NCBI GenBank assembly: GCA_021298575.1 | Contig: JAJTFM010000032.1 | Location: 1-32,313, forward strand | Source: Saprospiraceae bacterium | GTDB lineage: Bacteria; Bacteroidota; Bacteroidia; Chitinophagales; Saprospiraceae | Reading direction: 5' to 3' | DNA length: 32,313 bases | Part shown: piece after piece, positions 21,901 to 29,148 of the stretch | How positions within the stretch are numbered: position 1 is the stretch's first letter | How the letters are laid out: every line of letters begins with the position of its first letter | Program-made: the position numbers and the translations under genes | Notes under the pieces: model-generated | What the model was told of the DNA's origin: nothing | The model's database searches: none | Seen by the model: the letters and a program-made list of their open reading frames with translations, nothing else

Positions 21901-23863
21901 GGTGGCTACTGCCACCTCTCCGGCAGGCGTGGGTGCTTCCGATGGCAAGGCTACTGTTACTGCCACCGGAGGAACAGCGCCTTACACTTTCAGCTGGAGC
22001 AGCGGTGAAACTGGCGCTTCTGCCGCCAGATTGTCGGACGGCAAACATGGCGTCACGGCTACCGATGCCAATGGCTGTGCAGCTGCCGCCTCGCTGGAGA
22101 TAACAGAAAATATTCTGCCGCTTGCTACTTCCGTTTCCGAAACGGTCAATATCAAATGTGCCGGCCAAAAGGCATCACTGGAGGTGAAAATATCCGGAGG
22201 CAAGGGTCCGTTCAAATATGTCTGGAATACGCCGTCGGTTACAGGTGCCAGTCCGGGTGTGAGTGCAGGAGAATATACCGTGACCGTGACTGATGCGGTG
22301 GGAACCACTGCTTCCGCTTCCGTCAAAATAAATCAGCCAGCCCAGCTCACTATTTCGGCTTCGATGAAGAGTCCGGCCGGTATGGGCGCTGCCGATGGCA
22401 AGGCACTGGCAAAAATCAATGGCGGAACGGAGCCATATTCCATCATCTGGAGCAATGGTGAAACCACTGCGGAAGCCACTGCGCTGAAATCCGGGGCACA
22501 CACCGTCACGGTCACGGATGCCAACAGCTGCACTGCAGCCACCGGCCTCGGTATAGACGAAAATATCCCCCCGCTCACAATCAGTCTGGCTGAAATAGTA
22601 GCTCCCCGCTGTGCGGGTGATAAAACCACGCTGTCTGCCGATGTGAACGGCGGTAAAAAACCTTACAAGTTTGTCTGGAGCGATCCAGGTATTGAATCCG
22701 GGAAGCCCGTACTCCTGTCAACAGGCATGTACGGATTCACGGTCACGGATGCCACGGGAAATACGGCCAGCAGCTCTATCAGCGTGAAGATGCCCGCCCA
22801 GCTTTCCGCGGCTGTCGAGGTACAGGCACCGGCCAGCACCGGTGGCACCGACGGAAAAGCCACGCTGAAAGCCACGGGCGGAGTGCAGCCCTTTACATTC
22901 TCCTGGAGCAGCGGCGAAACAACCGCCGCCGCCGCCGCACTTCCCCCCGGAAAACAAAGTGTCACGGTCACCGATGCCAACGGATGCGTGGCTGCCACCA
23001 CTTTTGAAATTCGGGAGAATATACTGGTACTCACAGCTACCCTCACCGAGGAAAAATCCATCAAGTGCGCCGGTGACAAGGCTGCGCTTCGTGTGAAAGT
23101 AACCGGTGGCAAAGGGCCCTTCACTTACGCCTGGAACAATCCGGCAGCCACCGGCGATATACCGTCGGATCTCGATGCAGGAAACTACACCGTGACGGTC
23201 ACTGATGTCAAGGGCGCTACGAAAACAGCTTCGGTGACGCTGAAAGCCGTTACACCACTGGAGGTCACTCTTGTCCGCAATATTGGTGCAACCAGTGAGC
23301 GCAACAGTGATGGGAAGGCCGAGTTGAGCGTGAAAGGCGGTACGCCCAGGTACTCCATTATCTGGGATACCAAACAGACCGGATTGTCGGCTCCCAAACT
23401 GGCGCTCGGCAAACACAGCGTGACGGTCACCGATGCCAATGGATGTACAAAGACCATTGACTTCGAAACAGAAAAGCGCATACTTCCCGAACTCACCGGC
23501 TCTTTGGAAAATGGCCAGACGATCCGGATGCGCCTGCTGAATTTCGATACCGACAGTTCCACCATCAAGCCGGAAGCGCTGCCCATGCTCGACGAGTTAT
23601 TCGATTTCATGACAGAAAACAGTGCTGTGATGATTGAAATAGCCGGGCATACCAATAACCTGCCCAGCGATACTTTTGCCGACCAACTGTCAACCGCCCG
23701 TGCCAAAGCCGTGGCCGATTACCTGGCAGCCAAGGGGATAGATTCAAAGCGACTCGTCTATAAAGGATACGGGAAACGCCTGCCGCTGGTGCCGAATACA
23801 TCGGCGGAAGGCCGGAAGACAAACCAGCGGGTGGAGATAAAGATTTTGAAGGTGAAGGGGTAG
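18908..23863 (+). CDS. giant surface protein: beta-propeller, 16 SprB-like repeat modules, C-terminal OmpA domain
   Basis: 1651 residues. A signal peptide ends at SSFAQ (about 35); an in-frame ATG at 18932 is a possible alternative start. Residues about 40-320 contain propeller-type blades (MLWLGTDEAGLIQF, GRLWVGNEGGLMYG, GKLWLLSG, GAVWIGTSDKGLYSID), as in sensor-type propellers. Residues about 325-1525 are 16 SprB-like modules (GGKxPYxYxW ... AGxYxVTVTDA) in eight alternating A/B pairs with a period of about 151 residues. Residues about 1530-1651 are an OmpA-type domain (LNFDTDSSTIKPEALPMLD, IEIAGHTNN, LSTARAKAVADYL, GRKTNQRVEI) that should bind peptidoglycan. The HTD aspartate of the usual OmpA motif is Asn here; the LSxxRA arginine is kept. 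There is no T9SS tail, unlike SprB itself. It is probably outer-membrane or periplasm anchored. Roles in adhesion, envelope structure or gliding are possible but unproven. Confidence 0.88.
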   Translation: MTISSNQPMSISRSVFQKHFFLLSFLSVAVSSFAQKAGLEVTRCSAIDRSVGVVNVMADFTGHRYAANKKGVFQVKANDLATPVPVEPGTMNVMSFRGGNANYAWPVEKFKEQVTTPCTVTAAWYDLKTQMLWLGTDEAGLIQFATQPEFKMLQQYLPVNSKLKSPNISTIFQDASGRLWVGNEGGLMYGAPGRWKAALSGFTAERVREFNGVIYVLSEGVISKAPGGEKWSDLPVEDKYIDGDIRDFDIDPTGKLWLLSGIVTRHDMTEDTYDTFGGSEYYTSEYGTCLAVDQDGAVWIGTSDKGLYSIDKASNLVLNLELAAPISCEGNGRDAALSAKVTGGTPPFTYNWNAGLAGDRPAGLGAGTYLVTVTDSKGISRTAERVIADNRLKLKVRQKKPASSATAADGSAEVDIATNASGIVITWDNGENKVQATQLTPGEHKVTVADPKGCTMTLTVTITVQGQALQADLKLESNIQCAGQTGLVTAKVTGGKTPYQYAWSNPSYKGDRATVQAGDYSLTVTDAAGATVTAEISVGEPAALGLTAVVQGVASAGGADGKAIAQAKGGTGIYTFKWDSGETTFNAVKLTEGNHTVTATDANGCVATATVKIDAKVDAFAVILREARPVRCYGEKTNLTVAAVGGKTPYKEYKWSPAIKLSDGVGAGTYSVTATDAAGTTATATIVIKEPKKLTVSTLLQSGTSPGKADGKALAIVEGGTGSMFFRWDNSEATAATNELTPGLHYVTVTDENACTQTASVFIPEGIDPLKVTLNERDRIKCSGGKAVLEVKASGGKEPYQYVWSVSSVKGTNPAVAAGDYMLTVTDGSGTTVSASVSVKQPDLLAATVTVNAPAGIGASDGKATVDITGGTTPYKISWDNGEDAREASRLSAGRHTVSVTDANACAATATVVVTENILPLSVVVRETTPIKCPGEKAGLEVSVTGGKSPFRYVWSVPSLAGERTSAPAGTYSVTLTDAAGTTASAAIQVSQPAQLAVVATATSPAGVGASDGKATVTATGGTAPYTFSWSSGETGASAARLSDGKHGVTATDANGCAAAASLEITENILPLATSVSETVNIKCAGQKASLEVKISGGKGPFKYVWNTPSVTGASPGVSAGEYTVTVTDAVGTTASASVKINQPAQLTISASMKSPAGMGAADGKALAKINGGTEPYSIIWSNGETTAEATALKSGAHTVTVTDANSCTAATGLGIDENIPPLTISLAEIVAPRCAGDKTTLSADVNGGKKPYKFVWSDPGIESGKPVLLSTGMYGFTVTDATGNTASSSISVKMPAQLSAAVEVQAPASTGGTDGKATLKATGGVQPFTFSWSSGETTAAAAALPPGKQSVTVTDANGCVAATTFEIRENILVLTATLTEEKSIKCAGDKAALRVKVTGGKGPFTYAWNNPAATGDIPSDLDAGNYTVTVTDVKGATKTASVTLKAVTPLEVTLVRNIGATSERNSDGKAELSVKGGTPRYSIIWDTKQTGLSAPKLALGKHSVTVTDANGCTKTIDFETEKRILPELTGSLENGQTIRMRLLNFDTDSSTIKPEALPMLDELFDFMTENSAVMIEIAGHTNNLPSDTFADQLSTARAKAVADYLAAKGIDSKRLVYKGYGKRLPLVPNTSAEGRKTNQRVEIKILKVKG
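19876..23490 (+). repeat. eight tandem A/B SprB-like module pairs inside the giant surface protein gene
   Basis: Protein-level tandem repeat with a period of about 454 bases (151 residues). Each A module starts with a cysteine (I-K-C-x-G-x-K; codons 328, 481 ... 1387) and ends TDAxGTT without cysteine. Each B module starts without cysteine around (A/S)DGKA and ends TDANGC (codons 454 ... 1513). The middle pairs (about pairs 4-7) are the most alike, sharing the linker TENILPL. Confidence 0.85.
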
Positions 23864-23864
23864 C

Positions 23865-25292
23865 CTAAAACCTGATCAATACCAGCCGCAACTTGTTCCT
23901 GAATTCCGATGGTACCAGTGTCTCCGTGGCACTCAGTTGTATGGCATCTCTGAAGCGCAGGCGCAGGCTCTGGTTCACGGTATTCAGCAGGCCATTTCTG
24001 TCGAAAGCACCCGTTGGCGAAAGGATATATTCGCTGCAGGTGTTCTCGTATTTGATTTCATCGTTGAAGAGAAAATGCAGGTTTCCGGCACTCCGGTGCA
24101 GAAAATAGGATGAAAAAACGCCTTCATCGTCCTGTGAATACTGCTTTTTGTGCAAAACCGAGTTCCAGTGTGTCTTGCCGTCCGGATTGAAGGCCCACAC
24201 AAACATGTCGTCGTAGTAATAGTCAATTACCAGGCGGGTGCCTTCGCGCATGAATCCCCGGCCGGCTACGGTGCCGCGCTGCACTTCGTGATGCCGCTCC
24301 GCTATCAGCAGGGCTCCCCCGTCGCGCCGGAGTATCACATCGCGTATGTCGGTGTCGCTGATGCCCCGTGTATTTTCTTCCACGTCTTTTTGGCGCAGTA
24401 TTGAAACGAACTTGTCGTCGAAAACTTCGTACTGTATGGTATGCGCACCTCCGTCGAAGGGTACGCTGATGTACATCACACCGTTGGCTCTGCTTCGAAG
24501 TTTATCGCCCCAGAGCCCGACTCCGGTGAGTCTCTTGTTCTGATTGTCCACCTGGTACATAGTTTCCAGTGTGGAGTATTCGCCCATTTTTACCGTATAA
24601 ACCTGATCCCCTGTCGAGTTGATGCGCAGGATGCTCAGGAAGTGGTTGTCGAGTTTGTTGCGCCGGTTATTTCGTTCTACAACGTAAAACAAATCACCAT
24701 CGTTACCAAGCGACATTTCCCAGGGATCCGGATCATACCGGTCGCTCTGTTCCAGCGTGATGGTTTTGTCCCACAACAGGATCATCTTGTCTGTTCGGAA
24801 ACAGGTAAGTTGCAGTTTGCCCGGTTCTGCATCGTTGAAAACCAGCATGCAGTTTCTGTCTTCACTGCGCACCAGGTGAAGGGAGGGTGGTGAAAACACC
24901 TGTTCGCCGTAGTCTTTGACGGTGAGTGTATCAATCAGATTGGCACCGGGATCGTACTTGTGCACGCGCAGATACACGCGACCGCGGCGCCTGATTTTGT
25001 GAACTACGGAAAAGTCATTTTTCCCTGCTGTTACCGATAGTACCTGAATGCCTCTGTGGTCGAGATCTTCCAGTTGTTTGCTCCAGGAAAGATGCATCTG
25101 GCCGTCAAAAGCCTGTACTTCAAAGTTGTCGTAGCGGTCGCGAAACAGCAAAACCCGGTCGCGAAGACGCCCGATCAGGTCGTATCCATAGTCATTTCTG
25201 ATGGGCAAAGGGTCGGAAATAAGGGCACCCTGAGCGCATAAAAGACTGTTTATGAATAAGTTGAAGGTGAATAACAAAGTTCTGCTTCGCAT
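23865..25292 (-). CDS. secreted protein of unknown function, propeller-like
   Basis: 475 residues from the ATG at 25292, chosen because it gives a signal peptide (MRSRTLLFTFNLFINSLLCA, cleavage near CAQG) and sits 23 bases from a -7 box. Earlier in-frame starts would overlap aroQ antisense. No family is recognised. The mature protein is rich in short beta-strand patterns with aromatic and charged residues (VLLFRDRYDNFEVQAFDG, LHLVRSEDRNCMLVF, GDLFYVVERNNRRNK, DMFVWAFNPDGKTHWN), which suggests a beta-propeller of about six or seven blades. There is no lipobox and no T9SS tail, so it is probably periplasmic. It meets the giant SprB/OmpA gene tail to tail, with one base between the stop codons. 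Confidence 0.75.
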   Translation of the reverse strand: MRSRTLLFTFNLFINSLLCAQGALISDPLPIRNDYGYDLIGRLRDRVLLFRDRYDNFEVQAFDGQMHLSWSKQLEDLDHRGIQVLSVTAGKNDFSVVHKIRRRGRVYLRVHKYDPGANLIDTLTVKDYGEQVFSPPSLHLVRSEDRNCMLVFNDAEPGKLQLTCFRTDKMILLWDKTITLEQSDRYDPDPWEMSLGNDGDLFYVVERNNRRNKLDNHFLSILRINSTGDQVYTVKMGEYSTLETMYQVDNQNKRLTGVGLWGDKLRSRANGVMYISVPFDGGAHTIQYEVFDDKFVSILRQKDVEENTRGISDTDIRDVILRRDGGALLIAERHHEVQRGTVAGRGFMREGTRLVIDYYYDDMFVWAFNPDGKTHWNSVLHKKQYSQDDEGVFSSYFLHRSAGNLHFLFNDEIKYENTCSEYILSPTGAFDRNGLLNTVNQSLRLRFRDAIQLSATETLVPSEFRNKLRLVLIRF

Positions 25293-25315
25293 GGTATAAC
25301 AGGTTTTCGATTGTC

Positions 25316-25323
25316 CAAAATTA
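25316..25323 (-). promoter_or_regulatory. Bacteroidota -7 box for the secreted unknown protein (divergent from aroQ)
   Basis: TAATTTTG on the minus strand, 23 bases before the ATG at 25292. It lies in a 48-base divergent intergenic gap that must also promote aroQ; on the plus strand GAATTTTG (25328-25335) is a one-mismatch -7 box close to the aroQ ATG. Confidence 0.5.
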
Positions 25324-25340
25324 GGCCGAATTTTGCAACC

Positions 25341-25766
25341 ATGAAAATTCTGATTATAAACGGCCCGAATCTGAACCTGCTCGGCCGTCGGGAACCCGGT
25401 ATTTATGGCAGCAAATCCTTTGAGGATTACCTGTCCGAACTGCATACGCTCTTCCCTGAAACGGATATTTCCTGCTTTCAGAGTAATCATGAAGGGGCTA
25501 TTATTGATAAACTCCATGAGGCCGGTTTCTCTGCCGATGGTATTGTGCTGAATGCAGGTGCTCTCACACATACTTCTATCGCGCTGGCCGATGCTGTTGC
25601 TGCCATACCGGCACCTGTGATTGAGGTACACATCAGTAATGTGCACGCACGCGAGGAGTTCCGCAGGCACTCGTTCATTGCCGCGAAATGTGCGGGCAGT
25701 ATTACGGGTCTGGGCCTCGATGGCTACCGGCTGGCGTTGTCGTATTTCATCGGCCGGGGAAGGTGA
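25341..25766 (+). CDS. aroQ: type II 3-dehydroquinate dehydratase
   Basis: 141 residues, normal length. It dehydrates 3-dehydroquinate to 3-dehydroshikimate in the shikimate pathway (cytoplasmic, dodecameric in the family). Visible features: ILIINGPNLNLLGRREPGIYG with the catalytic arginine and tyrosine (R17, Y22), CFQSNHEGAIIDKLHEA, the substrate-loop VLNAGALTHTSIALADA (N71, H77), VIEVHISNVHAREEFRRHS with catalytic H97 and the conserved arginines, and GLGLDGYRLALSYF. The ATG at 25341 is the correct start; an upstream TTG would add unneeded residues. Its TGA stop overlaps the GTG start of the TatD-like gene, so the pair is translationally coupled. Confidence 0.95.
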   Translation: MKILIINGPNLNLLGRREPGIYGSKSFEDYLSELHTLFPETDISCFQSNHEGAIIDKLHEAGFSADGIVLNAGALTHTSIALADAVAAIPAPVIEVHISNVHAREEFRRHSFIAAKCAGSITGLGLDGYRLALSYFIGRGR

Positions 25767-26410
25767 AACTGCTGAATGTACATACGCATTATCCGTCCGG
25801 TAGCCACGCCGCAGATGAAATTGTGAATCTGAGGCCCGGCGAATATTCAGGCGTATTGCCCCGCCTGTACTCGGCCGGACTGCATCCGTGGTTTCTGCGT
25901 GAAGCATCCCTGGAGTCAGATCTGGAATGGCTACACGCTTGTGCCCCGGGCGCCGTTGCCATCGGAGAGGCCGGCCTCGACAAGCTTGTCAATACCCCTG
26001 CCGACTTGCAGATGGCCGCGTTCAGGGCTTGTATTACCGTTTCTGAGCAAACCGGCAAGCCCCTGATTATCCACTGTGTAAAGGCCTATGAGGCTGTTAT
26101 TGCTGTCAAGAAAAATCTGAAACCGGTACAGCCCTGGATTATTCACGGTTTCGACAAGCACCCGCAGACTGCTGCAGAACTGCTCAGAGCGGGTTGTTAC
26201 CTGTCTTTCGGCAAGGCCTTGTTTAATGATCGCAGCCACGCAGCCCGTTCGCTTCAGAGTGTTCCCGCCGACCGTTTTTTCCTGGAAACCGACGATGCGC
26301 GGGATCTGACTATTGAGGCTGTTTATACCCGTGCCGCTCGGATTCGCGGGGTAACACAGGAGGAAATGACCACTGGGGGAGTTCGACCTGACAGTATATT
26401 CAGGCTGTAA
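25763..26410 (+). CDS. TatD-family metal-dependent hydrolase, short form
   Basis: 215 residues starting at the GTG at 25763, which overlaps the aroQ stop (GTGA). An in-frame upstream ATG at 25688 would lie deep within aroQ and add about 25 unlike residues. The TatD metal set is complete: HxH in NVHTHYP (H7, H9), E69 in IGEAGLDKL, H104 in LIIHCVKAYE, H128 in WIIHGFDKH, and D177 in FLETDDA. TatD proteins are metal-dependent DNases or related phosphohydrolases. It is shorter than the usual 255-265 residues, as in the compact Bacteroidota versions. The substrate is uncertain. It ends 90 bases before the CotH gene. Confidence 0.85.
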   Translation: MKLLNVHTHYPSGSHAADEIVNLRPGEYSGVLPRLYSAGLHPWFLREASLESDLEWLHACAPGAVAIGEAGLDKLVNTPADLQMAAFRACITVSEQTGKPLIIHCVKAYEAVIAVKKNLKPVQPWIIHGFDKHPQTAAELLRAGCYLSFGKALFNDRSHAARSLQSVPADRFFLETDDARDLTIEAVYTRAARIRGVTQEEMTTGGVRPDSIFRL

Positions 26411-26476
26411 TACGGCATTAATCCGGCACTTGACGACAATTTTCCGCTTTGATGCCAATATCATAACACTGGGGTA

Positions 26477-26484
26477 TATCTTTG
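26477..26484 (+). promoter_or_regulatory. Bacteroidota -7 box before the CotH-family gene
   Basis: TATCTTTG followed by C matches TAnnTTTG, 16 bases before the ATG at 26501. A TTTG at 26448-26451 is a possible -33 element, with a slightly long 25-base spacer. Confidence 0.6.
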
Positions 26485-26500
26485 CTTCAAACAAAATAAT

Positions 26501-28123
26501 ATGCGCCTGTTTTTTCCGCTGCTGTTTCTTCTGCCCCTGTTTTCTTCCGCTCAGGTGGGATTCACCTCCTCCAATCTGCCCATTGTTATTATAAACACCA
26601 ATGGTCAATATATACCCGATGAACCGAAGATTACAGCGCAGATGCAGGTGATTTATAACGGCCCCGGCGTGCGGAATAACCTGAGCGATCCGCCCCAGCA
26701 CTTTAATGGCCTGATTGGTATCGAGATGCGCGGAAGCTCATCCTCCGATTTGTCGGAAAAAAAGCCTTATGCAGTGGAAATACGCGATACCGAGGGCAAC
26801 GACCTGGATTTTCCGCTGCTTGGAATGCCGGAGGAGTCCGACTGGGCCTTTATTGCGCCTTACAGTGACAAAACCCTGTTGCGCGATGCACTTATTTACG
26901 AACTGGCCCGGCGTATTATGCCCTGGGCGCCCCGCACCCGTTTCGTAGAACTCATACTGAATGGCAAATATGAGGGCGTTTACACAGTTACCGAGCGTAT
27001 CAAACGCGGGAGTGACAGGGTTGATATTTCTAACCTGGAGCCCGACGAGACAACCGGAAATGACCTGACTGGCGGTTATATCGTCAAAATTGACAAAATA
27101 GAGGGTACCCCGTCGCCAAACTGGATTTCACCCTACCCGGTGGCAGCCAATGCCTGGCAGCGCACCACCTGGCAGCTCCACTACCCTAAAGCAGAGGACG
27201 CACAACCCGAGCAGGTGAACTATATACAGTCGTGGATTACACAATTTGAATCAGCTACTTTCGGACCCGATTTCGCTGATCCCGAAAAAGGCTTCAGGAA
27301 ATATGTTGACGTGCCGTCTTTCATTGATTTTACACTCCTCAATGAACTGGCCAAAAATGTGGATGGGTACCGTATCAGTACTTATCTGCACAAGGACCGC
27401 GATGATAAAGATCCTCTGCTCCACGCAGGCCCTGTATGGGATTTCAATATCGCTTTCGGAAATGCCAATTACTGTAACGCCGAGCAGCCTTATGGCTGGC
27501 AGATTATTGACATGAACTTCGTCTGCGGAGGCGATGGCTGGCTGAATCACTTCTTCTGGACCCGGATGTGGCAGGACCCAAAGTATAAAAAACAGCTTCG
27601 CGATCGCTGGTTCGAGTTGAGGAAAGATGCCCTGAGCGACGAAGCCATCTACGGGGTACTCGACTCGCTCAGTCAGGTGCTGCAGGAAAGTCAGTACCGG
27701 AATTTCCAGCGCTGGCCTATACTTAACGTCTGGATATGGCCCAACTACTATTGCTGTGGCTCCTACAACGGCCACATCAATTACCTGCGCGACTGGATCA
27801 GGCAGCGCCTGGCGTGGATGGACAGGGCCTCCGGGGAGCTGTATCTGGGTGAGTATGTCGAGAAAGACCGCTTTGATACGCAGATTTTCCCCAGTCCTTC
27901 ACTGGGGAAAGATATTAACTTCCGCATGTACCTGCACGCGCGCGACTTTGTACAGATCCGCATATACGACAGTACGGGCCGGTTCATTACAGAACTGGAG
28001 CACAGTCCGGAATTGCACGGCGAGAGTATTCTCAACTGGCCGAACAGCCTGAGCAAAGGTGTTTACTTCTACGAAGTTATTATTGACGGGAAAAAGGAGT
28101 CAGCCGGCCGGTTTGCAGTCTGA
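26501..28123 (+). CDS. CotH kinase-family secreted protein with T9SS-type C-terminus
   Basis: 540 residues. A signal peptide runs 1-18 (FFPLLFLLPLFSSAQ). CotH-fold proteins are atypical kinases; Bacillus CotH phosphorylates spore-coat proteins. Visible family motifs: IEMRGSSSS (74-82), YAVEIRD, SDKTLLRDALIYELAR (122-137), LNGKYEGVYTVTERIKRG (153-170), GGYIVKIDK (191-199), LNELAKNVDGYRISTYLHKD (280-299), and GPVWDFNIAFGN (310-321), where W-D-F/D-x-x-x-G is the metal-binding element. The last about 75 residues (IRIYDSTGRFITE, SKGVYFYEVIIDGKKESAGRF) form a T9SS sorting domain. In Bacteroidota such proteins are exported and often linked to surface matrix or adhesion, which is inference here. Monocistronic. 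Confidence 0.9.
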   Translation: MRLFFPLLFLLPLFSSAQVGFTSSNLPIVIINTNGQYIPDEPKITAQMQVIYNGPGVRNNLSDPPQHFNGLIGIEMRGSSSSDLSEKKPYAVEIRDTEGNDLDFPLLGMPEESDWAFIAPYSDKTLLRDALIYELARRIMPWAPRTRFVELILNGKYEGVYTVTERIKRGSDRVDISNLEPDETTGNDLTGGYIVKIDKIEGTPSPNWISPYPVAANAWQRTTWQLHYPKAEDAQPEQVNYIQSWITQFESATFGPDFADPEKGFRKYVDVPSFIDFTLLNELAKNVDGYRISTYLHKDRDDKDPLLHAGPVWDFNIAFGNANYCNAEQPYGWQIIDMNFVCGGDGWLNHFFWTRMWQDPKYKKQLRDRWFELRKDALSDEAIYGVLDSLSQVLQESQYRNFQRWPILNVWIWPNYYCCGSYNGHINYLRDWIRQRLAWMDRASGELYLGEYVEKDRFDTQIFPSPSLGKDINFRMYLHARDFVQIRIYDSTGRFITELEHSPELHGESILNWPNSLSKGVYFYEVIIDGKKESAGRFAV

Positions 28124-28126
28124 GCA

Positions 28127-28169
28127 GTCAGGCTGAACAGGCAGGAAAATGGTCAGTCAAGGACCATTT
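28127..28169. terminator. possible bidirectional hairpin between the CotH and GHMP genes
   Basis: An 8-bp stem (28147-28154 with 28162-28169; AAATGGTC/GACCATTT) with a 7-base loop, lying between convergent genes and overlapping the GHMP stop. There is no strong T run on either side, so termination is plausible but weak. Confidence 0.35.
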
Positions 28170-29088
28170 CATTCCACCGGAGCATGGTGTTGTAGCCTCT
28201 GGATGCAAAATAGGCCCTTGTCTCCTCTTCCTTGCCCGGACTGGTTACCAGAGCGAAGTCGCCGCCCCAGGCACCGAGGCTCTTAATTTCCCCTTCAAAA
28301 TCGGGGAAAAGGCGGTTTTTGACGGGCTGGAAAGCCAGGGCTTCGCCAATCAGTGTTTCGTGTTCGCGCAGGAGTGTGCCAAATTCTTCAAGCGTTTCAG
28401 CATTAAGAATACGCTCCGTGAGAATGGACACCTCGGGCAGGTACCCTTTTATATCTCTCGACCGTTCGCGGTACCGGGCGATGCCTTCGCGGGAATTCTG
28501 TTTCTTTTCCAGGTAAACAAAAAACAGCCTGTCTGAAAAGTCAGGCTCAAAAGAAACCGGCCGGATTACAGGCTCATCCCCGTTCAGACGATATAACAGT
28601 GGTGTGGTGGCGTAGGCACATGCCAGATCATATCCGGAACCACCAAAAGTACTTGCGAGCACCGGATACGGATTTACCCCGGCCCATTTGGCAATGGCTG
28701 CAATGAGCGTACTGCTGGTGCCCAGTCCCCACTCGCGCGGGAAATCACTCTGTGTATTGACTTCGAGTCCCTCAAGACCTGAGAGGAACGAGGGATTTTG
28801 TCGCTGGCACTCCCGGATAATGGAAGCGAGCATTTCGGCGATACTTCGGTCGGATGTTTCCAGCACACTCAGGTAAGGAAGTTCATATTCGACGCTGAAC
28901 CACGGGTTTCCGTGTTCGTCGCGACTGTTCCAGGCGAAAAGTCCTGAGGGTCGGGTGGGAGACACCTCCAGACGCTGACCGTAGCGGACGGGCAGGGCGA
29001 GCGCAGTTGCGCCGTCCAGGACGAAGTACTCGCCTGTCAGAAGCAGTTTACCGCTTGCGCGTGTTTCAAATTGTGTGGGTAGCGACAT
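28153..29088 (-). CDS. GHMP kinase of the Bacteroidota GYDIA type (probable mevalonate-pathway kinase)
   Basis: 311 residues. The GHMP fold is shown by GKLLLTGEYFVLDGATALALP (residues 13-33, split by length), the phosphate loop WGLGTSSTLIAAIA (G121-S126, the P-x-x-x-GLGSSAA motif), and GGSGYDLACAYA (149-160), which is the GYDIA signature of a family confined to Bacteroidota. The C-terminal LGAWGGDFALVTS matches the glycine-rich GHMP C motif. By family context this is most likely a mevalonate-pathway (isoprenoid) kinase, though the substrate has not been shown from sequence. No other mevalonate gene lies in the window. The start ATG at 29088 is backed by a full promoter (-7 TACTTTTG and -33 TTTG). 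Confidence 0.85.
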   Translation of the reverse strand: MSLPTQFETRASGKLLLTGEYFVLDGATALALPVRYGQRLEVSPTRPSGLFAWNSRDEHGNPWFSVEYELPYLSVLETSDRSIAEMLASIIRECQRQNPSFLSGLEGLEVNTQSDFPREWGLGTSSTLIAAIAKWAGVNPYPVLASTFGGSGYDLACAYATTPLLYRLNGDEPVIRPVSFEPDFSDRLFFVYLEKKQNSREGIARYRERSRDIKGYLPEVSILTERILNAETLEEFGTLLREHETLIGEALAFQPVKNRLFPDFEGEIKSLGAWGGDFALVTSPGKEEETRAYFASRGYNTMLRWNEMVLD

Positions 29089-29103
29089 ACTTCAGTCGTT
29101 GGG

Positions 29104-29136
29104 CAAAAGTAATGCGCCAATCTGGTTTTGAACAAA
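29104..29136 (-). promoter_or_regulatory. full Bacteroidota promoter for the GHMP kinase gene
   Basis: On the minus strand: TTTG (29133-29136), a 21-base spacer, then TACTTTTG (29104-29111), 15 bases before the ATG at 29088. Both elements match the Bacteroidota primary sigma consensus with good spacing, making this the best-supported promoter in the window. Confidence 0.65.
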
Positions 29137-29148
29137 AAAAATGAAAAA

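Noticed and set aside
19876-23490. CRISPR-like or satellite DNA repeat
   Set aside because: The repetition is at protein level with a 454-base period and in frame; there are no short conserved DNA repeats with unique spacers.
25293-25907. N-terminal extension of the minus-strand secreted protein up to base 25907
   Set aside because: It would lie antisense to aroQ and the TatD-like gene and would bury the signal peptide; the ATG at 25292 fits a promoter and a signal sequence.
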